From Mycobacterium syngnathidarum (GTDB taxonomy: Bacteria; Actinomycetota; Actinomycetes; Mycobacteriales; Mycobacteriaceae), in assembly GCF_001942625.1 (NCBI RefSeq), contig NZ_MLCL01000063.1:1-55675 (forward strand): 55,675 nt of DNA. The letters run 5' to 3'. The notes under the pieces were generated by a model. That model ran no database searches. It saw only the letters and a list, made by a program, of their open reading frames with translations, and was not told where the DNA came from. Positions within the stretch are counted from its first letter, which is position 1. Each line of letters opens with the position of its first letter. The translations under genes were made by a program, and so were the position numbers. Below, piece after piece: positions 26,001 through 39,096 of the stretch.

Positions 26001-26405
26001 CAGCACCAGACACACGATCGACACCACATGGAACACCAGGCCGATGACCTCGCCGATGTCCTCGGCCAGCGGGTCGCCACCGGTGACGAGATCGCCGACG
26101 TTCCAGCCGATGGCGCCCACCATGTAGAGCACCAGGATCCACCAGGCGATGCGTTTACGGGCGGCCAGCGCCGCGGCCAGCAGGGCCAGTACGAACGCCC
26201 ACGAGAAGCTGGTGTCGGGAAAGTTGAAGATGTAGTCGTTGACGAACTCGCGCGGCACCTGGATCAGCCAGCGCACGGTGTCGGAAATGCTGGCGATCAG
26301 CGACAGCGTGGCGATGACTCCGACGGTCCAGCCGGCTGCTGCGGGAACCCAGGAATACCTGGAGGTGGGCTGGGCCCCGGTGCGGCCGCGGCTCATGACG
26401 GTCAT
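23082..26405 (-). CDS. lysX: Bifunctional lysylphosphatidylglycerol synthetase / lysyl-tRNA synthetase LysX
   Basis: A 1107-aa fusion. Residues about 20-250 hold six to seven membrane helices. Residues 260-590 are an MprF-like DUF2156 transferase that moves lysine from Lys-tRNA to phosphatidylglycerol. After a linker, residues about 620-1107 are a class II lysyl-tRNA synthetase with an OB-fold ([24 protein letters not shown]), motif 2 region [20 protein letters not shown] and motif 3 [13 protein letters not shown]. tuberculosis LysX (about 1170 aa) does this in one protein and gives resistance to cationic antibiotics. The domain order here is the same. ATG 26405 has TATTCT (26414-26419, minus strand) 8 nt upstream; MSRGRTG three codons later is an alternative. 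It acts in the plasma membrane. Confidence 0.96.
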   Translation of the reverse strand: MTVMSRGRTGAQPTSRYSWVPAAAGWTVGVIATLSLIASISDTVRWLIQVPREFVNDYIFNFPDTSFSWAFVLALLAAALAARKRIAWWILVLYMVGAIGWNVGDLVTGGDPLAEDIGEVIGLVFHVVSIVCLVLARNQFWAKVRRGALLKSAVVLIAGMALGILAAWALLELFPGTLDPEWRLLYAVNRVSGFATVPTEVFEGYSHPFLNAIFGLFGALALMVAAIVLFQSQRASNALTGQDESAIRGLLDVYGKNDSLGYFATRRDKSVVFAPNGRAAIAYRVEVGVCLAGGDPVGDPKAWPQAIAAWLQLCQTYGWAPGVMGASSAAAEAFRAAGLNALQLGDEAILYPDHFRLSGPDMRAVRQAVTRARRAGTSVRIRRHRELEPAEMDDVIKRADAWRDTETERGFSMALGRLGDPADGDCLLVEAVQQRPGTSEPEVVALLSLVPWGTNGVSLDVMRRSPQSPNGTIELMVSELCMQSEGIGVSRISLNFAMFRSAFQQGAQLGAGPVARLWRAMLVFFSRWWQLETLYRSNMKYQPEWVPRYACYEDARLIPRVGVASVIAEGFLVLPFSRRNKQHTGEHVAAPADLVDSGRLHPDGSAPDRNELRDDLTDDDQQRLPEQVRVRMAKLRQLQADGVDAYPVGEAPSHTVAAALGSADGDTVSVAGRVLRIRDYGGVLFAQLRDWSGEIQLLLDNARLTKARTADFTATIDLGDLIEVTGSMGHSRNGTQSLLADSWRLIGKCLRPLPDKWKGLTDQEARVRARYVDLAVNTEARDLIRARSGALHAIRETLYAKGFLEVETPILQQIHGGANARPFLTHINAYDLDLYLRIAPELYLKRLCVGGVERVFELGRAFRNEGVDFSHNPEFTLLEAYQAHADYNVWIDGCRELIQNAAQAANGAQVFQRPRADGTLVPVDISGQWAVKTVHDAVSEALGEHVTVETDLATLRRLCDAAHIPYLTHWDAGAVVLEMYEHLVEDRTEAPTFYKDFPTSVSPLTRPHRSIAGVAERWDLVAWGVELGTAYSELTDPVEQRRRLQEQSLLAAGGDPEAMELDEDFLQAMEYAMPPTGGLGMGVDRVVMLITGRSIRDTLPFPLAKPR

Positions 26406-26472
26406 ACGCCCGGAGAATAGGCGGTCAAACCGTCAATTTGGCCGAACCCGCGCACAGACACCACCCAGGTGA

Positions 26473-26859
26473 TTACCAGACCGGGCCGGTGTACTTCTCG
26501 CCCGGACCTTTGCCCGGCTCGTCGGGGTGCGCACTGGCTTCCCGGAAGGCCAGTTGCAGGCTCTTGAGCCCGTCGCGTACCGGACCCGCGTGCGGTCCCA
26601 GGTATTCGGCCGATGCCGTCACGAGCCCGGCCAGCGCGGTGATGAGCCGGCGGGCTTCGTCAAGATCCCGGTGCGGGCTATCGTCGGGGTCTTCGGACGA
26701 CAGCCCGATCTTCTCGGCCGCGGCGCTCATCAACATGACCGCCGCCCGGGTGATCACTTCGACCGCCGGGATGTCGGCCAGTTCTCGAACGGCGGAGCCG
26801 TCGGGATCGGCTGGGACCTGCGGCGTCGCATCGTCGGGCGTTTCGGTCGGATCGGTCAT
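26473..26859 (-). CDS. DUF1844 family protein
   Basis: 128 aa. The central part, PAVEVITRAAVMLMSAAAEKIGL and DLDEARRLITALAGLVTASAEYLG, is the two-helix DUF1844 core. The family is found almost invariably beside infC in actinobacteria, divergently oriented, as here. The N-terminus is acidic and probably disordered; the C-terminus ends in GEKYTGPVW. It is cytoplasmic, function unknown. Its ATG lies 6 bp from the -10 of the infC leader, so the two transcripts start back to back and may share control. Confidence 0.88.
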   Translation of the reverse strand: MTDPTETPDDATPQVPADPDGSAVRELADIPAVEVITRAAVMLMSAAAEKIGLSSEDPDDSPHRDLDEARRLITALAGLVTASAEYLGPHAGPVRDGLKSLQLAFREASAHPDEPGKGPGEKYTGPVW

Positions 26860-26865
26860 GCCTGC

Positions 26866-27122
26866 TAGACTGTCATGCGCGACCGTCCCGGCTCATGTCA
26901 GGGACAGCAAGTGGAGTCCCACTCCCACCGTTGGCCACAAGGTACAACGGTCCGGTCGCCGGTGTCCTCGGGCACCGGTTCTGCGCTCCAGAATTGGCGG
27001 TGCAGACGGCGTGAGCCGTGATCGGTCGGCATTGGGCCCTGCTTTGAGCAGGGCTTTTCTGTTCCTCGGGGCAGAGTTGTCAGGTGGGCGGGTCTCCTCA
27101 GCAGACCAAACTAGGAGGCCCC
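26866..27122 (+). promoter_or_regulatory. Promoter and structured 5' leader of infC
   Basis: TAGACT (26866-26871) is a good -10 box, which gives a leader of about 245 nt. It contains a hairpin at 26959-26978 (CCGGTGTC/GGCACCGG, CTCG loop), a terminator-like hairpin at 27036-27060, and two competing hairpins in front of infC. These are GGTCT/AGACC (27091-27107) and GGGTCTCCT/AGGAGGCCC (27090-27098 with 27113-27121). The second pairs the whole ribosome binding site. This looks like an autogenous control element (IF3 or L20 feedback), comparable in role to the L20 leader of Firmicutes, but it is not recognisable as that family. Confidence 0.6.
27036..27060 (+). terminator. Attenuator-like terminator inside the infC leader
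   Basis: GCCCTGCT-TTG-AGCAGGGC is a perfect 8-bp stem followed by TTTTCT. It lies 63 nt before the infC start with no open frame of its own, so it probably controls read-through into infC. Confidence 0.7.
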
Positions 27123-27722
<600 letters not shown>

Positions 27723-27745
27723 TTTCAACACAGAACTGAGGATTC

Positions 27746-27940
27746 ATGCCCAAGGCGAAGACCCACAGCGGTGCCTCCAAGCGGTTCCGCCGCACCGGTA
27801 CCGGAAAGATCGTGCGGCAGAAGGCGAACCGTCGCCACTTGCTGGAGCACAAGCCCAGCAAGCGCACCCGCCGGCTTGACGGCCGCACCGTGGTTGCAGC
27901 CAACGACACCAAGCGTGTCAACAAGTTGCTCAACGGCTAG
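27746..27940 (+). CDS. rpmI: Ribosomal protein bL35
   Basis: A 64-aa, very basic 50S protein. [21 protein letters not shown] and [16 protein letters not shown] are family-defining, and the length is typical. It lies 23 bp after infC and 40 bp before rplT, in the conserved IF3-L35-L20 operon, and is probably controlled with them by the infC leader. GAGGATTC lies ahead of the ATG. Confidence 0.98.
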   Translation: MPKAKTHSGASKRFRRTGTGKIVRQKANRRHLLEHKPSKRTRRLDGRTVVAANDTKRVNKLLNG

Positions 27941-27980
27941 ATCTGCCGCTCCCCGTACCGAACGAGAATAGGAACATCCC

Positions 27981-28370
27981 ATGGCACGCGTGAAGCGCGC
28001 ACTCAACGCCCAGAAGAAGCGGCGTACCGTACTCAAGGCCTCGAAGGGTTACCGCGGCCAGCGGTCCCGCCTGTACCGCAAGGCCAAGGAACAGCAGCTG
28101 CATTCGCTGACCTACGCCTACCGGGACCGCCGTGCCCGCAAGGGTGAGTTCCGCAAGCTGTGGATCTCGCGTATCAACGCCGCGGCCCGCGCCAACGACA
28201 TCACCTACAACCGTCTGATCCAGGGCCTCAAGGCCGCTGGTGTCGAGGTTGACCGCAAGAACCTGGCCGAGATCGCCGTGAGCGACGCCGCCGCGTTCAC
28301 CGCGCTGGTCGAGGTCGCCAAGGCTGCTCTGCCGGCTGATGTGAACGCTCCTTCCGGAGAAGCCGCCTGA
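27981..28370 (+). CDS. rplT: Ribosomal protein bL20
   Basis: A 129-aa 50S assembly protein that binds 23S rRNA early. [26 protein letters not shown] is the flexible basic N-terminal extension; [25 protein letters not shown] is the globular domain. It is an autogenous repressor in several bacteria, acting on mRNA that mimics its 23S site, so it is one candidate regulator of the infC leader. Its TGA (28368-28370) abuts the methyltransferase gene. Confidence 0.98.
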   Translation: MARVKRALNAQKKRRTVLKASKGYRGQRSRLYRKAKEQQLHSLTYAYRDRRARKGEFRKLWISRINAAARANDITYNRLIQGLKAAGVEVDRKNLAEIAVSDAAAFTALVEVAKAALPADVNAPSGEAA

Positions 28371-28393
28371 CGCTCACCGAGCGTTCTGCCCGG

Positions 28394-29140
28394 GTGGCCG
28401 CTGCGGTCAAACTGCAGCGCCACATCGGGCGCCGCCGCGCCGCACGCTTCCTTGCCGAGGGTCCCAACCTCGTCGAGGCCGCGTTGCGGCGCGGTCTTGT
28501 TTCCGAGGTGTTCGCGACCGAGGCCGCACTGGACCGCTTCGGCGGCATCCTGGCCGACGCTCCGGTGCAGTTGGTCACCGAGCGTGCGGCGAAAGCGTTG
28601 TCGGACACCGTGACTCCGGTCGGTTTGGTGGCGGTCTGTCGCCTGCCGGACGTATTGCTCGATGAGGTCCTGTCCGCCGCGCCCCGGCTGGTCGCGGTGG
28701 CCGTACAGATCTCGGAACCGGGCAACGCCGGCACGCTGATCCGCGCCGCCGACGCGATGGGCGCCGATGCGGTGGTGCTGGCCGGCAACAGCGTCGACCC
28801 CTACAACAGCAAGTGCCTGCGAGCGTCGGCGGGCAGCATCTTCTCGCTGCCGGTGATCAGCGAGCCCGACGAGGCCGCCACTGTGGCACGTTTGCAGGCC
28901 GCCGGCCTGCAAGTGCTGGCCACCACGATCGACGGCGAGGTCAGCCTCGACGAAGTCGATTTGACCGGGCCCACCGCCTGGCTGTTCGGCCCCGAAGCAC
29001 ACGGCCTGCCAACCGAATTGGCTGCCGCGGCCGACCACCGGGTGCACATTCCGATGCCCGGTCAGTCCGAGAGCCTCAACATCTCATCTGCGGCGTCGAT
29101 CTGCCTGTATCAGAGCGCCCGCGCCCACCGCGGTGGCTAG
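28394..29140 (+). CDS. SpoU-family RNA 2'-O-methyltransferase (TsnR/TrmH type)
   Basis: 248 aa from GTG 28394. The N-terminal substrate-binding domain contains RRRAARFLAEGPNLVEAALRRG. The C-terminal SPOUT knot has ISEPGNAGTLIRAADAMGADAVVLAG (motif 1), WLFGPEAHGLP (motif 2) and IPMPGQSESLNISSAASICLY (motif 3), all intact. It would methylate a ribose in 23S or tRNA using S-adenosylmethionine. The counterpart Rv1644 (tsnR) follows rplT in M. tuberculosis. Upstream of GTG 28394 the frame encodes [10 protein letters not shown], resembling the family N-terminus, but the only initiator-like codon there is CTG 28367, overlapping the rplT stop (CTGA). The real start may be that CTG. Confidence 0.92.
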   Translation: MAAAVKLQRHIGRRRAARFLAEGPNLVEAALRRGLVSEVFATEAALDRFGGILADAPVQLVTERAAKALSDTVTPVGLVAVCRLPDVLLDEVLSAAPRLVAVAVQISEPGNAGTLIRAADAMGADAVVLAGNSVDPYNSKCLRASAGSIFSLPVISEPDEAATVARLQAAGLQVLATTIDGEVSLDEVDLTGPTAWLFGPEAHGLPTELAAAADHRVHIPMPGQSESLNISSAASICLYQSARAHRGG

Positions 29141-29222
29141 CCTGTCGCCTGCGTAGCACTGTGGCGATTTTCGGCCCGGTTTTCCGCCGCAGCGCTTCAC
29201 ACGTGGAGTCACGCGGCCGGTC

Positions 29223-29234
29223 TAAGGTCGAGCC
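29223..29234 (+). promoter_or_regulatory. -10 box in front of the hemerythrin-like gene
   Basis: TAAGGT at 29223-29228 lies 6 nt before ATG 29235 with no ribosome site, indicating a leaderless transcript. Confidence 0.48.
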
Positions 29235-29711
29235 ATGTGCCAGTACTGCGGATGCCGGGACATGCCTCTGCTGCGGGATTACATCGCCGAGCATGAGCGG
29301 GCCGTAGACCACGGCCGCGAAGCGGTGCGCGCCATGGACCGCGGCGAGCTCGACGAGGCCGGTCAGCGCCTGGCGGCGATGTTCGAGGAACTGCGTTCCC
29401 ACTGGCAGGGTGAGGAGAACGGGCTGTTCGCGGTGATGCACCGCGACCAGCTCTACGCCGAGCACATCGACCCGTTGGTGGCCGAACACCGAGAGCTGGC
29501 CGCCTTCCTCGAGGTGGTCGACCTGAGCGATCCCGGCGATCGGCAACGGGTGCGCGACGAGATCGAGGAACTCTACGTGCACATCGCCAAGGAAGAGGAC
29601 GGGCTCTTCCCGGCCTCGCTCACCGCACTCGACGGCGCCGACTGGGATGCCGCGATGACCGGGTGGCATGAGGCGCACCCGGGTCGCGACATGATCCAGG
29701 GGGAGCGCTAG
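29235..29711 (+). CDS. Hemerythrin-like HHE-domain protein
   Basis: A 158-aa four-helix bundle. Iron-ligand candidates in order are YIAEHERAVDHG, RSHWQGEENGLF, PLVAEHRELAAF and YVHIAKEEDGLFPAS, matching the H...HxxxE...H...HxxxE plan of HHE proteins. The N-terminus MCQYCGCRD is a Cys cluster seen in a subset of actinobacterial members and may bind metal or act in redox. Such proteins sense or handle oxygen, nitric oxide or iron; the specific role is unknown. It is cytoplasmic. Its TAG shares the palindrome CTAG with the stop of the convergent acyl-CoA dehydrogenase gene. Confidence 0.9.
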   Translation: MCQYCGCRDMPLLRDYIAEHERAVDHGREAVRAMDRGELDEAGQRLAAMFEELRSHWQGEENGLFAVMHRDQLYAEHIDPLVAEHRELAAFLEVVDLSDPGDRQRVRDEIEELYVHIAKEEDGLFPASLTALDGADWDAAMTGWHEAHPGRDMIQGER

Positions 29712-30958
29712 CTGAGCAATCCCCGTGCCACGTGGGTGATCTGGACTTCGTTGCTGCCGGCGTAGATCATCAGCGACTTGGCATCGCGGGCCAACTGCTC
29801 CACCCGGTACTCGGTCATGTAACCGTTGCCGCCGAACAGCTGCACGGCCTCCATCGCCACGTCGGTGGCGGCCTGCGAGCAGTACCACTTGATCGCCGAG
29901 GCCTCGGCCAGCGAGATGGGCGCACCCTGCTCGGCGGACTCGATGACGCGGAACAGCATGTTGCGCACGTTCATCCGGGCCACCTCCATGTTGGCCAGCT
30001 TGAGCTGGATCAGCTGGAACTGGCTGATCTCCTGGCCCCACAGCGTGCGGTTCTTGGCGTAGTCGACGCTCAGGCGCAGGCACTCCTCGATCACGCCGAG
30101 TGCCATCGCGGCCACGCCGATGCGCTCCGCCGAGAAGTTCGACCGCGCGCTGGCCCGACCTTCGTCGGCCCCGTCGTCGGACCCTTCGGTCTCGCCCAGC
30201 AGCCGGTCGCGGCCCAGACGCACGTTGTTGAAGAACAGCTCGCCGGTGCGCGATGAGTGAATGCCCATCTTGCGGAACGGCTTCGACTGTACGAAGCCCT
30301 CCATGCCGCGGTCGAGGACGAAGGTCAGCACCTTCCGGTTGCGCGGATCTGAAGCGGAATCACCCGCCGTGTTCTCAGCGAGCTTCGCGTAGACCACCAC
30401 CACGTCAGCGTCGGGTCCGTTGGTGATGAAGGTCTTCTGGCCGTTGAGGATGTAGTCGTCGCCATCCCGGGTGACATAGGACTTCATGCCGCCGAAGGCG
30501 TCCGAGCCGGAATCGGGTTCGGTGATCGCCCAGGCACCGACCTTCTCGTAGGTCACCAGGCCGGGCAGCCAGCGTTCCTGCTGGGCCAGGGTGCCGCGGC
30601 TCTGGATGGTCGAGACCGTCAGGCCCAGGCTGACGCCCAAACCGGTGACCAGACCCATCGACACCCGGCACAGTTCGCTGATCAGCACGAACCCCATACC
30701 CGGCGATCCGCTGCCGCCGAACATCCCGCCTCGGGCGCCCGAAGGCTTGGTGTCGCCGCTGCGCAGCTTCTCCAGCCGCTTGTCCAGCGACTCCTTGGCC
30801 ATGGTGTCGATACCGAACGTGGCGAACAGCTTGCGCACGATCGGGTACGGCTCCATGTCGCCGCTCTCGAGTTCGTCGAGATGGGGGCGGATCTCCTTGT
30901 CCACGAACTCGCGAACTGCGTCCCGGACAGCGATGTCTACATCAGACCAATCAAGCAT
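29708..30958 (-). CDS. Acyl-CoA dehydrogenase (FadE type)
   Basis: A 416-aa FAD enzyme introducing a trans-2 double bond into acyl-CoA. The signatures GAWAITEPDSGSDAFGG and LFGGNGYMTEYRVEQLARDAK are intact, as are the C-terminal helices. It is longer than the usual 380 aa because of a Gly-rich insertion at about residues 65-85 (SGDTKPSGARGGMFGGSG) and an acidic loop before SNFSAERIG. The natural chain length is not evident. ATG 30958 lies 6 nt after TAAGCT. It follows the MpaB-type gene by 27 bp, and that gap contains a palindrome, so it may also be transcribed separately. It is cytoplasmic. Confidence 0.93.
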   Translation of the reverse strand: MLDWSDVDIAVRDAVREFVDKEIRPHLDELESGDMEPYPIVRKLFATFGIDTMAKESLDKRLEKLRSGDTKPSGARGGMFGGSGSPGMGFVLISELCRVSMGLVTGLGVSLGLTVSTIQSRGTLAQQERWLPGLVTYEKVGAWAITEPDSGSDAFGGMKSYVTRDGDDYILNGQKTFITNGPDADVVVVYAKLAENTAGDSASDPRNRKVLTFVLDRGMEGFVQSKPFRKMGIHSSRTGELFFNNVRLGRDRLLGETEGSDDGADEGRASARSNFSAERIGVAAMALGVIEECLRLSVDYAKNRTLWGQEISQFQLIQLKLANMEVARMNVRNMLFRVIESAEQGAPISLAEASAIKWYCSQAATDVAMEAVQLFGGNGYMTEYRVEQLARDAKSLMIYAGSNEVQITHVARGLLS

Positions 30959-30980
30959 CTCGACAGCTTAGACACGTGTC
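30959..30980 (-). promoter_or_regulatory. -10 box with operator-like palindrome before the acyl-CoA dehydrogenase gene
   Basis: On the minus strand, TTGACACGTGTCTAAGCT contains the perfect palindrome GACACGTGTC (30971-30980) directly followed by TAAGCT (30965-30970), then 6 nt and the ATG. A regulator bound here would cover the promoter. TetR-type control is typical for fadE genes. Confidence 0.5.
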
Positions 30981-30985
30981 AAAAC

Positions 30986-32008
30986 TCAGGCGGCGGGGCG
31001 GCGGGCCGGCCGCCGCAACGCCGGCAGCGAGAACGTCGTGTGCACCAGCGCCCCGGCCCGGTCCAGCAGGGTCTTGTGGCGCGGCAAGTAGTGCATCGGC
31101 AGCCCCCGCCGGTCGCGGGGCGGGGCCATGAAGCTGGGCGCTTCCACGAGCGGCCCGTCGGCCGGTAGCTTCCCGGCCGCGCGGCGGTACGCCGACAATG
31201 CGCGTGGGTGCAGCCTGATCTCGTCGGGCACGGCGATGAATGCCAGTTCGACCGCCTTGCCGAAGATTCGCAGTAGCACCTCGTCACCGGGCGTCCATCG
31301 CATGCCGGCCTTTTCCCGGACGGCCGGGTCGAAAACGCCTGCCGCGATCCAGCGCTGTGCTCCGACAAGGGGTTTGAACAGCTGGTCCCAGACTGCCGTC
31401 GGCATCAGCACGAACCACGGCTTGGGGATCCGGATGGTGAAGATGTCGAGGGTGGCCCGGTTGATCTCGAGCTCGTCGCGGCACTTGGCGTCCCAGTACT
31501 CCTGAAATTCTTCCCAGCTGTTGGGGACCGGCCGCATGCTCATGCCGTACATGCGATACCACTGCACATGTTCGTCGAACAGTTGTTGTTTTTCGGCCTC
31601 GGTGAGGCCGCCACAGAAGTACTCGGCGGTCTTGATGATCAACATGAAGAACGTGGCGTGTGCCCAGTAGAACGTCTCCGGGTTGAGCGCGTGGTAGCGG
31701 CGCCCCTGGCCGTCGGTGCCTTTGATCGTGGTGTGGAAACCCTTGATCTGTGCGCCGGTGTCTGCCGCCCGTTCGCCGTCGTAGACCACCCCCATGATCG
31801 GGTACACCGACCGGGCCACCCGCTGGAGGGGTTCACGGAGCAGGATCGAATGCTCCTCGACGCCGGCGCCGAGTTCCGGATACATGTTCTGGATCGCGCC
31901 GATCCACACACCCAGCATTCCGGTGCGGAGGTCACCGAAGTATTTCCAGGTCAGAGAATCGGGCCCGAGCGGGTCGTGCTCGGCGGTGAAGGTGGTTCGT
32001 GTGGCCAT
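30986..32008 (-). CDS. Oxygenase MpaB-family protein (DUF2236; Rv1645c-like)
   Basis: A 340-aa protein of the DUF2236 family, the group containing latex-clearing protein and MpaB, which are b-type heme oxygenases. Typical segments are SLTWKYFGDLRTGMLGVWIGAIQNMYP, GFHTTIKGTDGQGRRYHALNPETFYWAHATFF, EQQLF..HVQWYRMYGMSMRPVPNSW and AVPDEIRLHPRALSAY. It is all-helical, with conserved His, Tyr and Arg residues that could hold heme. M. tuberculosis has Rv1645c at this position. The substrate is unknown. A TetR-like palindrome sits about 57 bp upstream of the ATG. The next gene, an acyl-CoA dehydrogenase, follows by 27 bp, hinting at lipid or isoprenoid breakdown. Confidence 0.9.
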   Translation of the reverse strand: MATRTTFTAEHDPLGPDSLTWKYFGDLRTGMLGVWIGAIQNMYPELGAGVEEHSILLREPLQRVARSVYPIMGVVYDGERAADTGAQIKGFHTTIKGTDGQGRRYHALNPETFYWAHATFFMLIIKTAEYFCGGLTEAEKQQLFDEHVQWYRMYGMSMRPVPNSWEEFQEYWDAKCRDELEINRATLDIFTIRIPKPWFVLMPTAVWDQLFKPLVGAQRWIAAGVFDPAVREKAGMRWTPGDEVLLRIFGKAVELAFIAVPDEIRLHPRALSAYRRAAGKLPADGPLVEAPSFMAPPRDRRGLPMHYLPRHKTLLDRAGALVHTTFSLPALRRPARRPAA

Positions 32009-32064
32009 TGCGTCCTCGTTGACTCGTCATGACATGAATCACAGCTGGAACCAACGATAGTAGT

Positions 32065-32080
32065 GACAACGCATGTTGTC
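32065..32080. promoter_or_regulatory. Operator-like palindrome upstream of the MpaB-family gene
   Basis: GACAAC-GCAT-GTTGTC is a perfect 16-bp palindrome with a 4-bp centre, 57 bp upstream of the MpaB-type ATG (minus strand) and about 155 bp before the adenylate cyclase. Size and symmetry suit a TetR-family operator. No regulator gene is adjacent. The remainder of the 228-bp gap shows nothing further except the -10 at 32225. Confidence 0.45.
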
Positions 32081-32224
32081 TACGATCCCGCGGCGCGTCG
32101 GCGCGCACTGTTACGCGGGGGCTACCGTCGCGCCACAGCGCTGTGACCAGCCAGGTTCACTGCCTGCGCGGGAGTGTGGGCAAACCCGCTCCTGGCGTGA
32201 TTGCCGCCCGGTCGGCGGGCCACT

Positions 32225-32236
32225 TACTCTTGCGCT
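32225..32236 (+). promoter_or_regulatory. -10 box in front of the adenylate cyclase gene
   Basis: TACTCT (32225-32230) is followed by TGCGCT and GTG 32237, without a ribosome site; a leaderless-type start. Confidence 0.5.
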
Positions 32237-34216
<1,980 letters not shown>

Positions 34217-34217
<1 letters not shown>

Positions 34218-36706
34218 TGCGGATTCCCTTCAGCTGGTTGCGGGAAGCGGTCCGCGCCGGAGCCCCGGACTGGGACGTGTCGGTCGAGGAACTCGAGCAG
34301 ACGTTCATCCGGATCGGACACGAGGTCGAGGAGATCATCCCGGTCGGTCCGGTGAGCGGCCCGCTGACCATCGGCCGCGTTGCCGAGATCGAGGAACTCA
34401 CCGAGTTCAAAAAGCCCATCCGGGCCTGCAAGGTCGACGTCGGTGAACCAGAGTTGCGCGACATTGTCTGCGGAGCCACGAATTTCGCAGTAGGCGACCT
34501 CGTTGTCGTGGCGCTGCCGGGCACCGTGCTGCCGGGTGACTTCACCATCGCCACCCGTAAGACCTACGGCCGGGTCTCCGACGGCATGATCTGCTCGGCG
34601 TCGGAGATGAACCTGGGCGTCGAAGGTGCCGGCATCCTGGTCCTGCCGGAAGGCACTGCCGAACCGGGCACCCCGGCTGCCGATGTGCTGGGCCTGGACG
34701 ACGTGGTGTTCCACCTGGCGATCACGCCGGACCGCGGCTACTGCCTGTCGGTCCGTGGCCTGGCGCGCGAAATCGCGTGCGCGCATGACCTGAACTTTGT
34801 CGATCTGGCCGACGTCGCACCGCTCCCTGCCGAGGGTGAAGCCTGGCCGCTGACAGTCGAGCCCGGAACCGGCGTGCAGCGCTTCGGGTTACGGCCCGTC
34901 ACCGGCATCGATCCGGCCGCCGTTTCACCGTGGTGGCTGCAGCGCAGGCTGATGCTGAGCGGCATCCGTGCCATCTCGCCGGCCGTCGACGTGACCAACT
35001 ACGTCATGCTCGAAATCGGCCACCCGATGCATGCCCACGACAGCAGCCTCATCACCGGTGGTTTCGGGGTGCGGTTCGCCCGCGACGGTGAGAAGGTCGT
35101 CACGCTCGACGATGTCGAGCGCACGCTGAACTCGGCCGACGTGCTGATCGTCGACGACGTCGCGACAGCCGCCATCGGCGGTGTGATGGGCGCGGGCACC
35201 ACCGAGGTGCGCGGTACCACCACCGACGTGCTGCTGGAAGCCGCGGTGTGGGATCCGGCCGCGGTGTCACGCACCCAGCGTCGCCTGCATCTGGCCAGTG
35301 AGGCCGGCCGTCGCTACGAGCGGTCGGTGGATCCGGCCATCTCGGTTGCGGCACTTGACCGTTGCGCGTCCCTTCTGGCCGAGATCGCCGGCGGAACCGT
35401 CGAACCGAAACTCACCGACTGGCGCGCGGACGGACGCACCGACTGGTCTCATCCGGCCATCGAGATTCCGGCCGACCTGCCGGACCGCACCGCGGGAGTC
35501 GAATACGCCGTGGGCACCACGGCTCGTCGGCTCACTCAGATCGGTGCCGTCGTCGCTGAAGCCAACGGTGGCGCTTCTCTGACCGTCACCCCGCCGAGCT
35601 GGCGGCCGGACCTGCGTCAGCGTGCCGACCTCGTCGAAGAGGTGCTGCGTCTGGAGGGGCTGGAGTCCATTCCGTCGGTGCTGCCGACCGCGCCGGCCGG
35701 GCGCGGGCTGACCGCGGTGCAGAAGCGACGCCGAGCCATCGGAAAGTCGCTGGCACTGACCGGATTCGTCGAGGTCCTGCCCACTCCGTTCCTGCCTGCG
35801 GGCGTTTTCGACGCGTGGGGTCTGGCCGCCGAGGATCCGCGCCGCAACGCCACCAAGGTGCTCAATCCGCTCGAGGCCGACCGGCCGCAGCTGGCCACCA
35901 CGTTGCTGCCGGGACTGCTGGAAGCCCTGGGCCGCAACGTATCCCGCGGCGCCGCTGATGTCGCCTTGTTCGCGATCCAGCAGGTGGTGCATCCCACGGA
36001 CGAGACCCGGGCCGTCGAGCGGATCCCGAACGATCGCAGGCCCACCGACGATGAGATCGCCGGGCTGGACGCTTCGCTGCCGCGTCAGCCCCAGCATGTG
36101 GCCGCGGTGCTTGCCGGGCTGCGGGAACCGGCCGGCCCGTGGGGCCAGGGACGTGCGGTGGAGGCCGCCGACGCGTTCGAGGCGGTGCGGGTGATCGGCC
36201 GGGCAGCCGGGGTGGAGTTCACTTTGCGTGCCGCCCAGGAGCTTCCGTGGCATCCGGGTCGCTGTGCCGAGGTGCTCGTCGGCGACACCACCGTCGGCTA
36301 TGCCGGCCAGCTGCACCCCGCAGTCATCGAACGGACGGGCCTGCCGAAGGGCGCCTGTGCCGTGGAACTCGACCTCGATGCGGTGCCGATCGTCGAGACG
36401 CTGCCGGCGCCGAGGGTGTCACCTTTCCCGGCGGTGTTCCAGGACATCAGCGTCGTGGTCGGTGACGAGGTCGCCGCGGCCGCCGTCGTGGACGCCGTCC
36501 GCGACGGGGCCGGTGAACTGCTGGAGGACGTCCGGCTGTTCGACGTCTACACCGGTCCGCAGATCGGGGAGGGCCGCAAATCGCTCACCCTGGCGCTGCG
36601 GTTCCGGGCTGCCGACCGCACCCTGACCGAGGACGAGGCCAGCGCCGCCCGCGACGCCGCCGTGGCGGTGGCCGGCGAGCGCGTCGGCGCCGTCCTGCGC
36701 GGCTGA
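34217..36706 (+). CDS. pheT: Phenylalanyl-tRNA synthetase beta subunit
   Basis: 829 aa. Domains in order: B1/B8 with [11 protein letters not shown]; the EMAP/Trbp-like OB-fold [23 protein letters not shown] (about residues 75-100); B3/B4 editing domain that removes mischarged Tyr-tRNA(Phe) (residues about 210-380); B5 helix-turn-helix; the B6/B7 catalytic-like core without active site; and the C-terminal ferredoxin-like anticodon-binding domain from [13 protein letters not shown] to the end. M. tuberculosis PheT is 831 aa. It is translated by coupling with pheS. Confidence 0.97.
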
Positions 36707-36715
36707 GTTTCTCCG

Positions 36716-39092
<2,377 letters not shown>

Positions 39093-39096
<4 letters not shown>

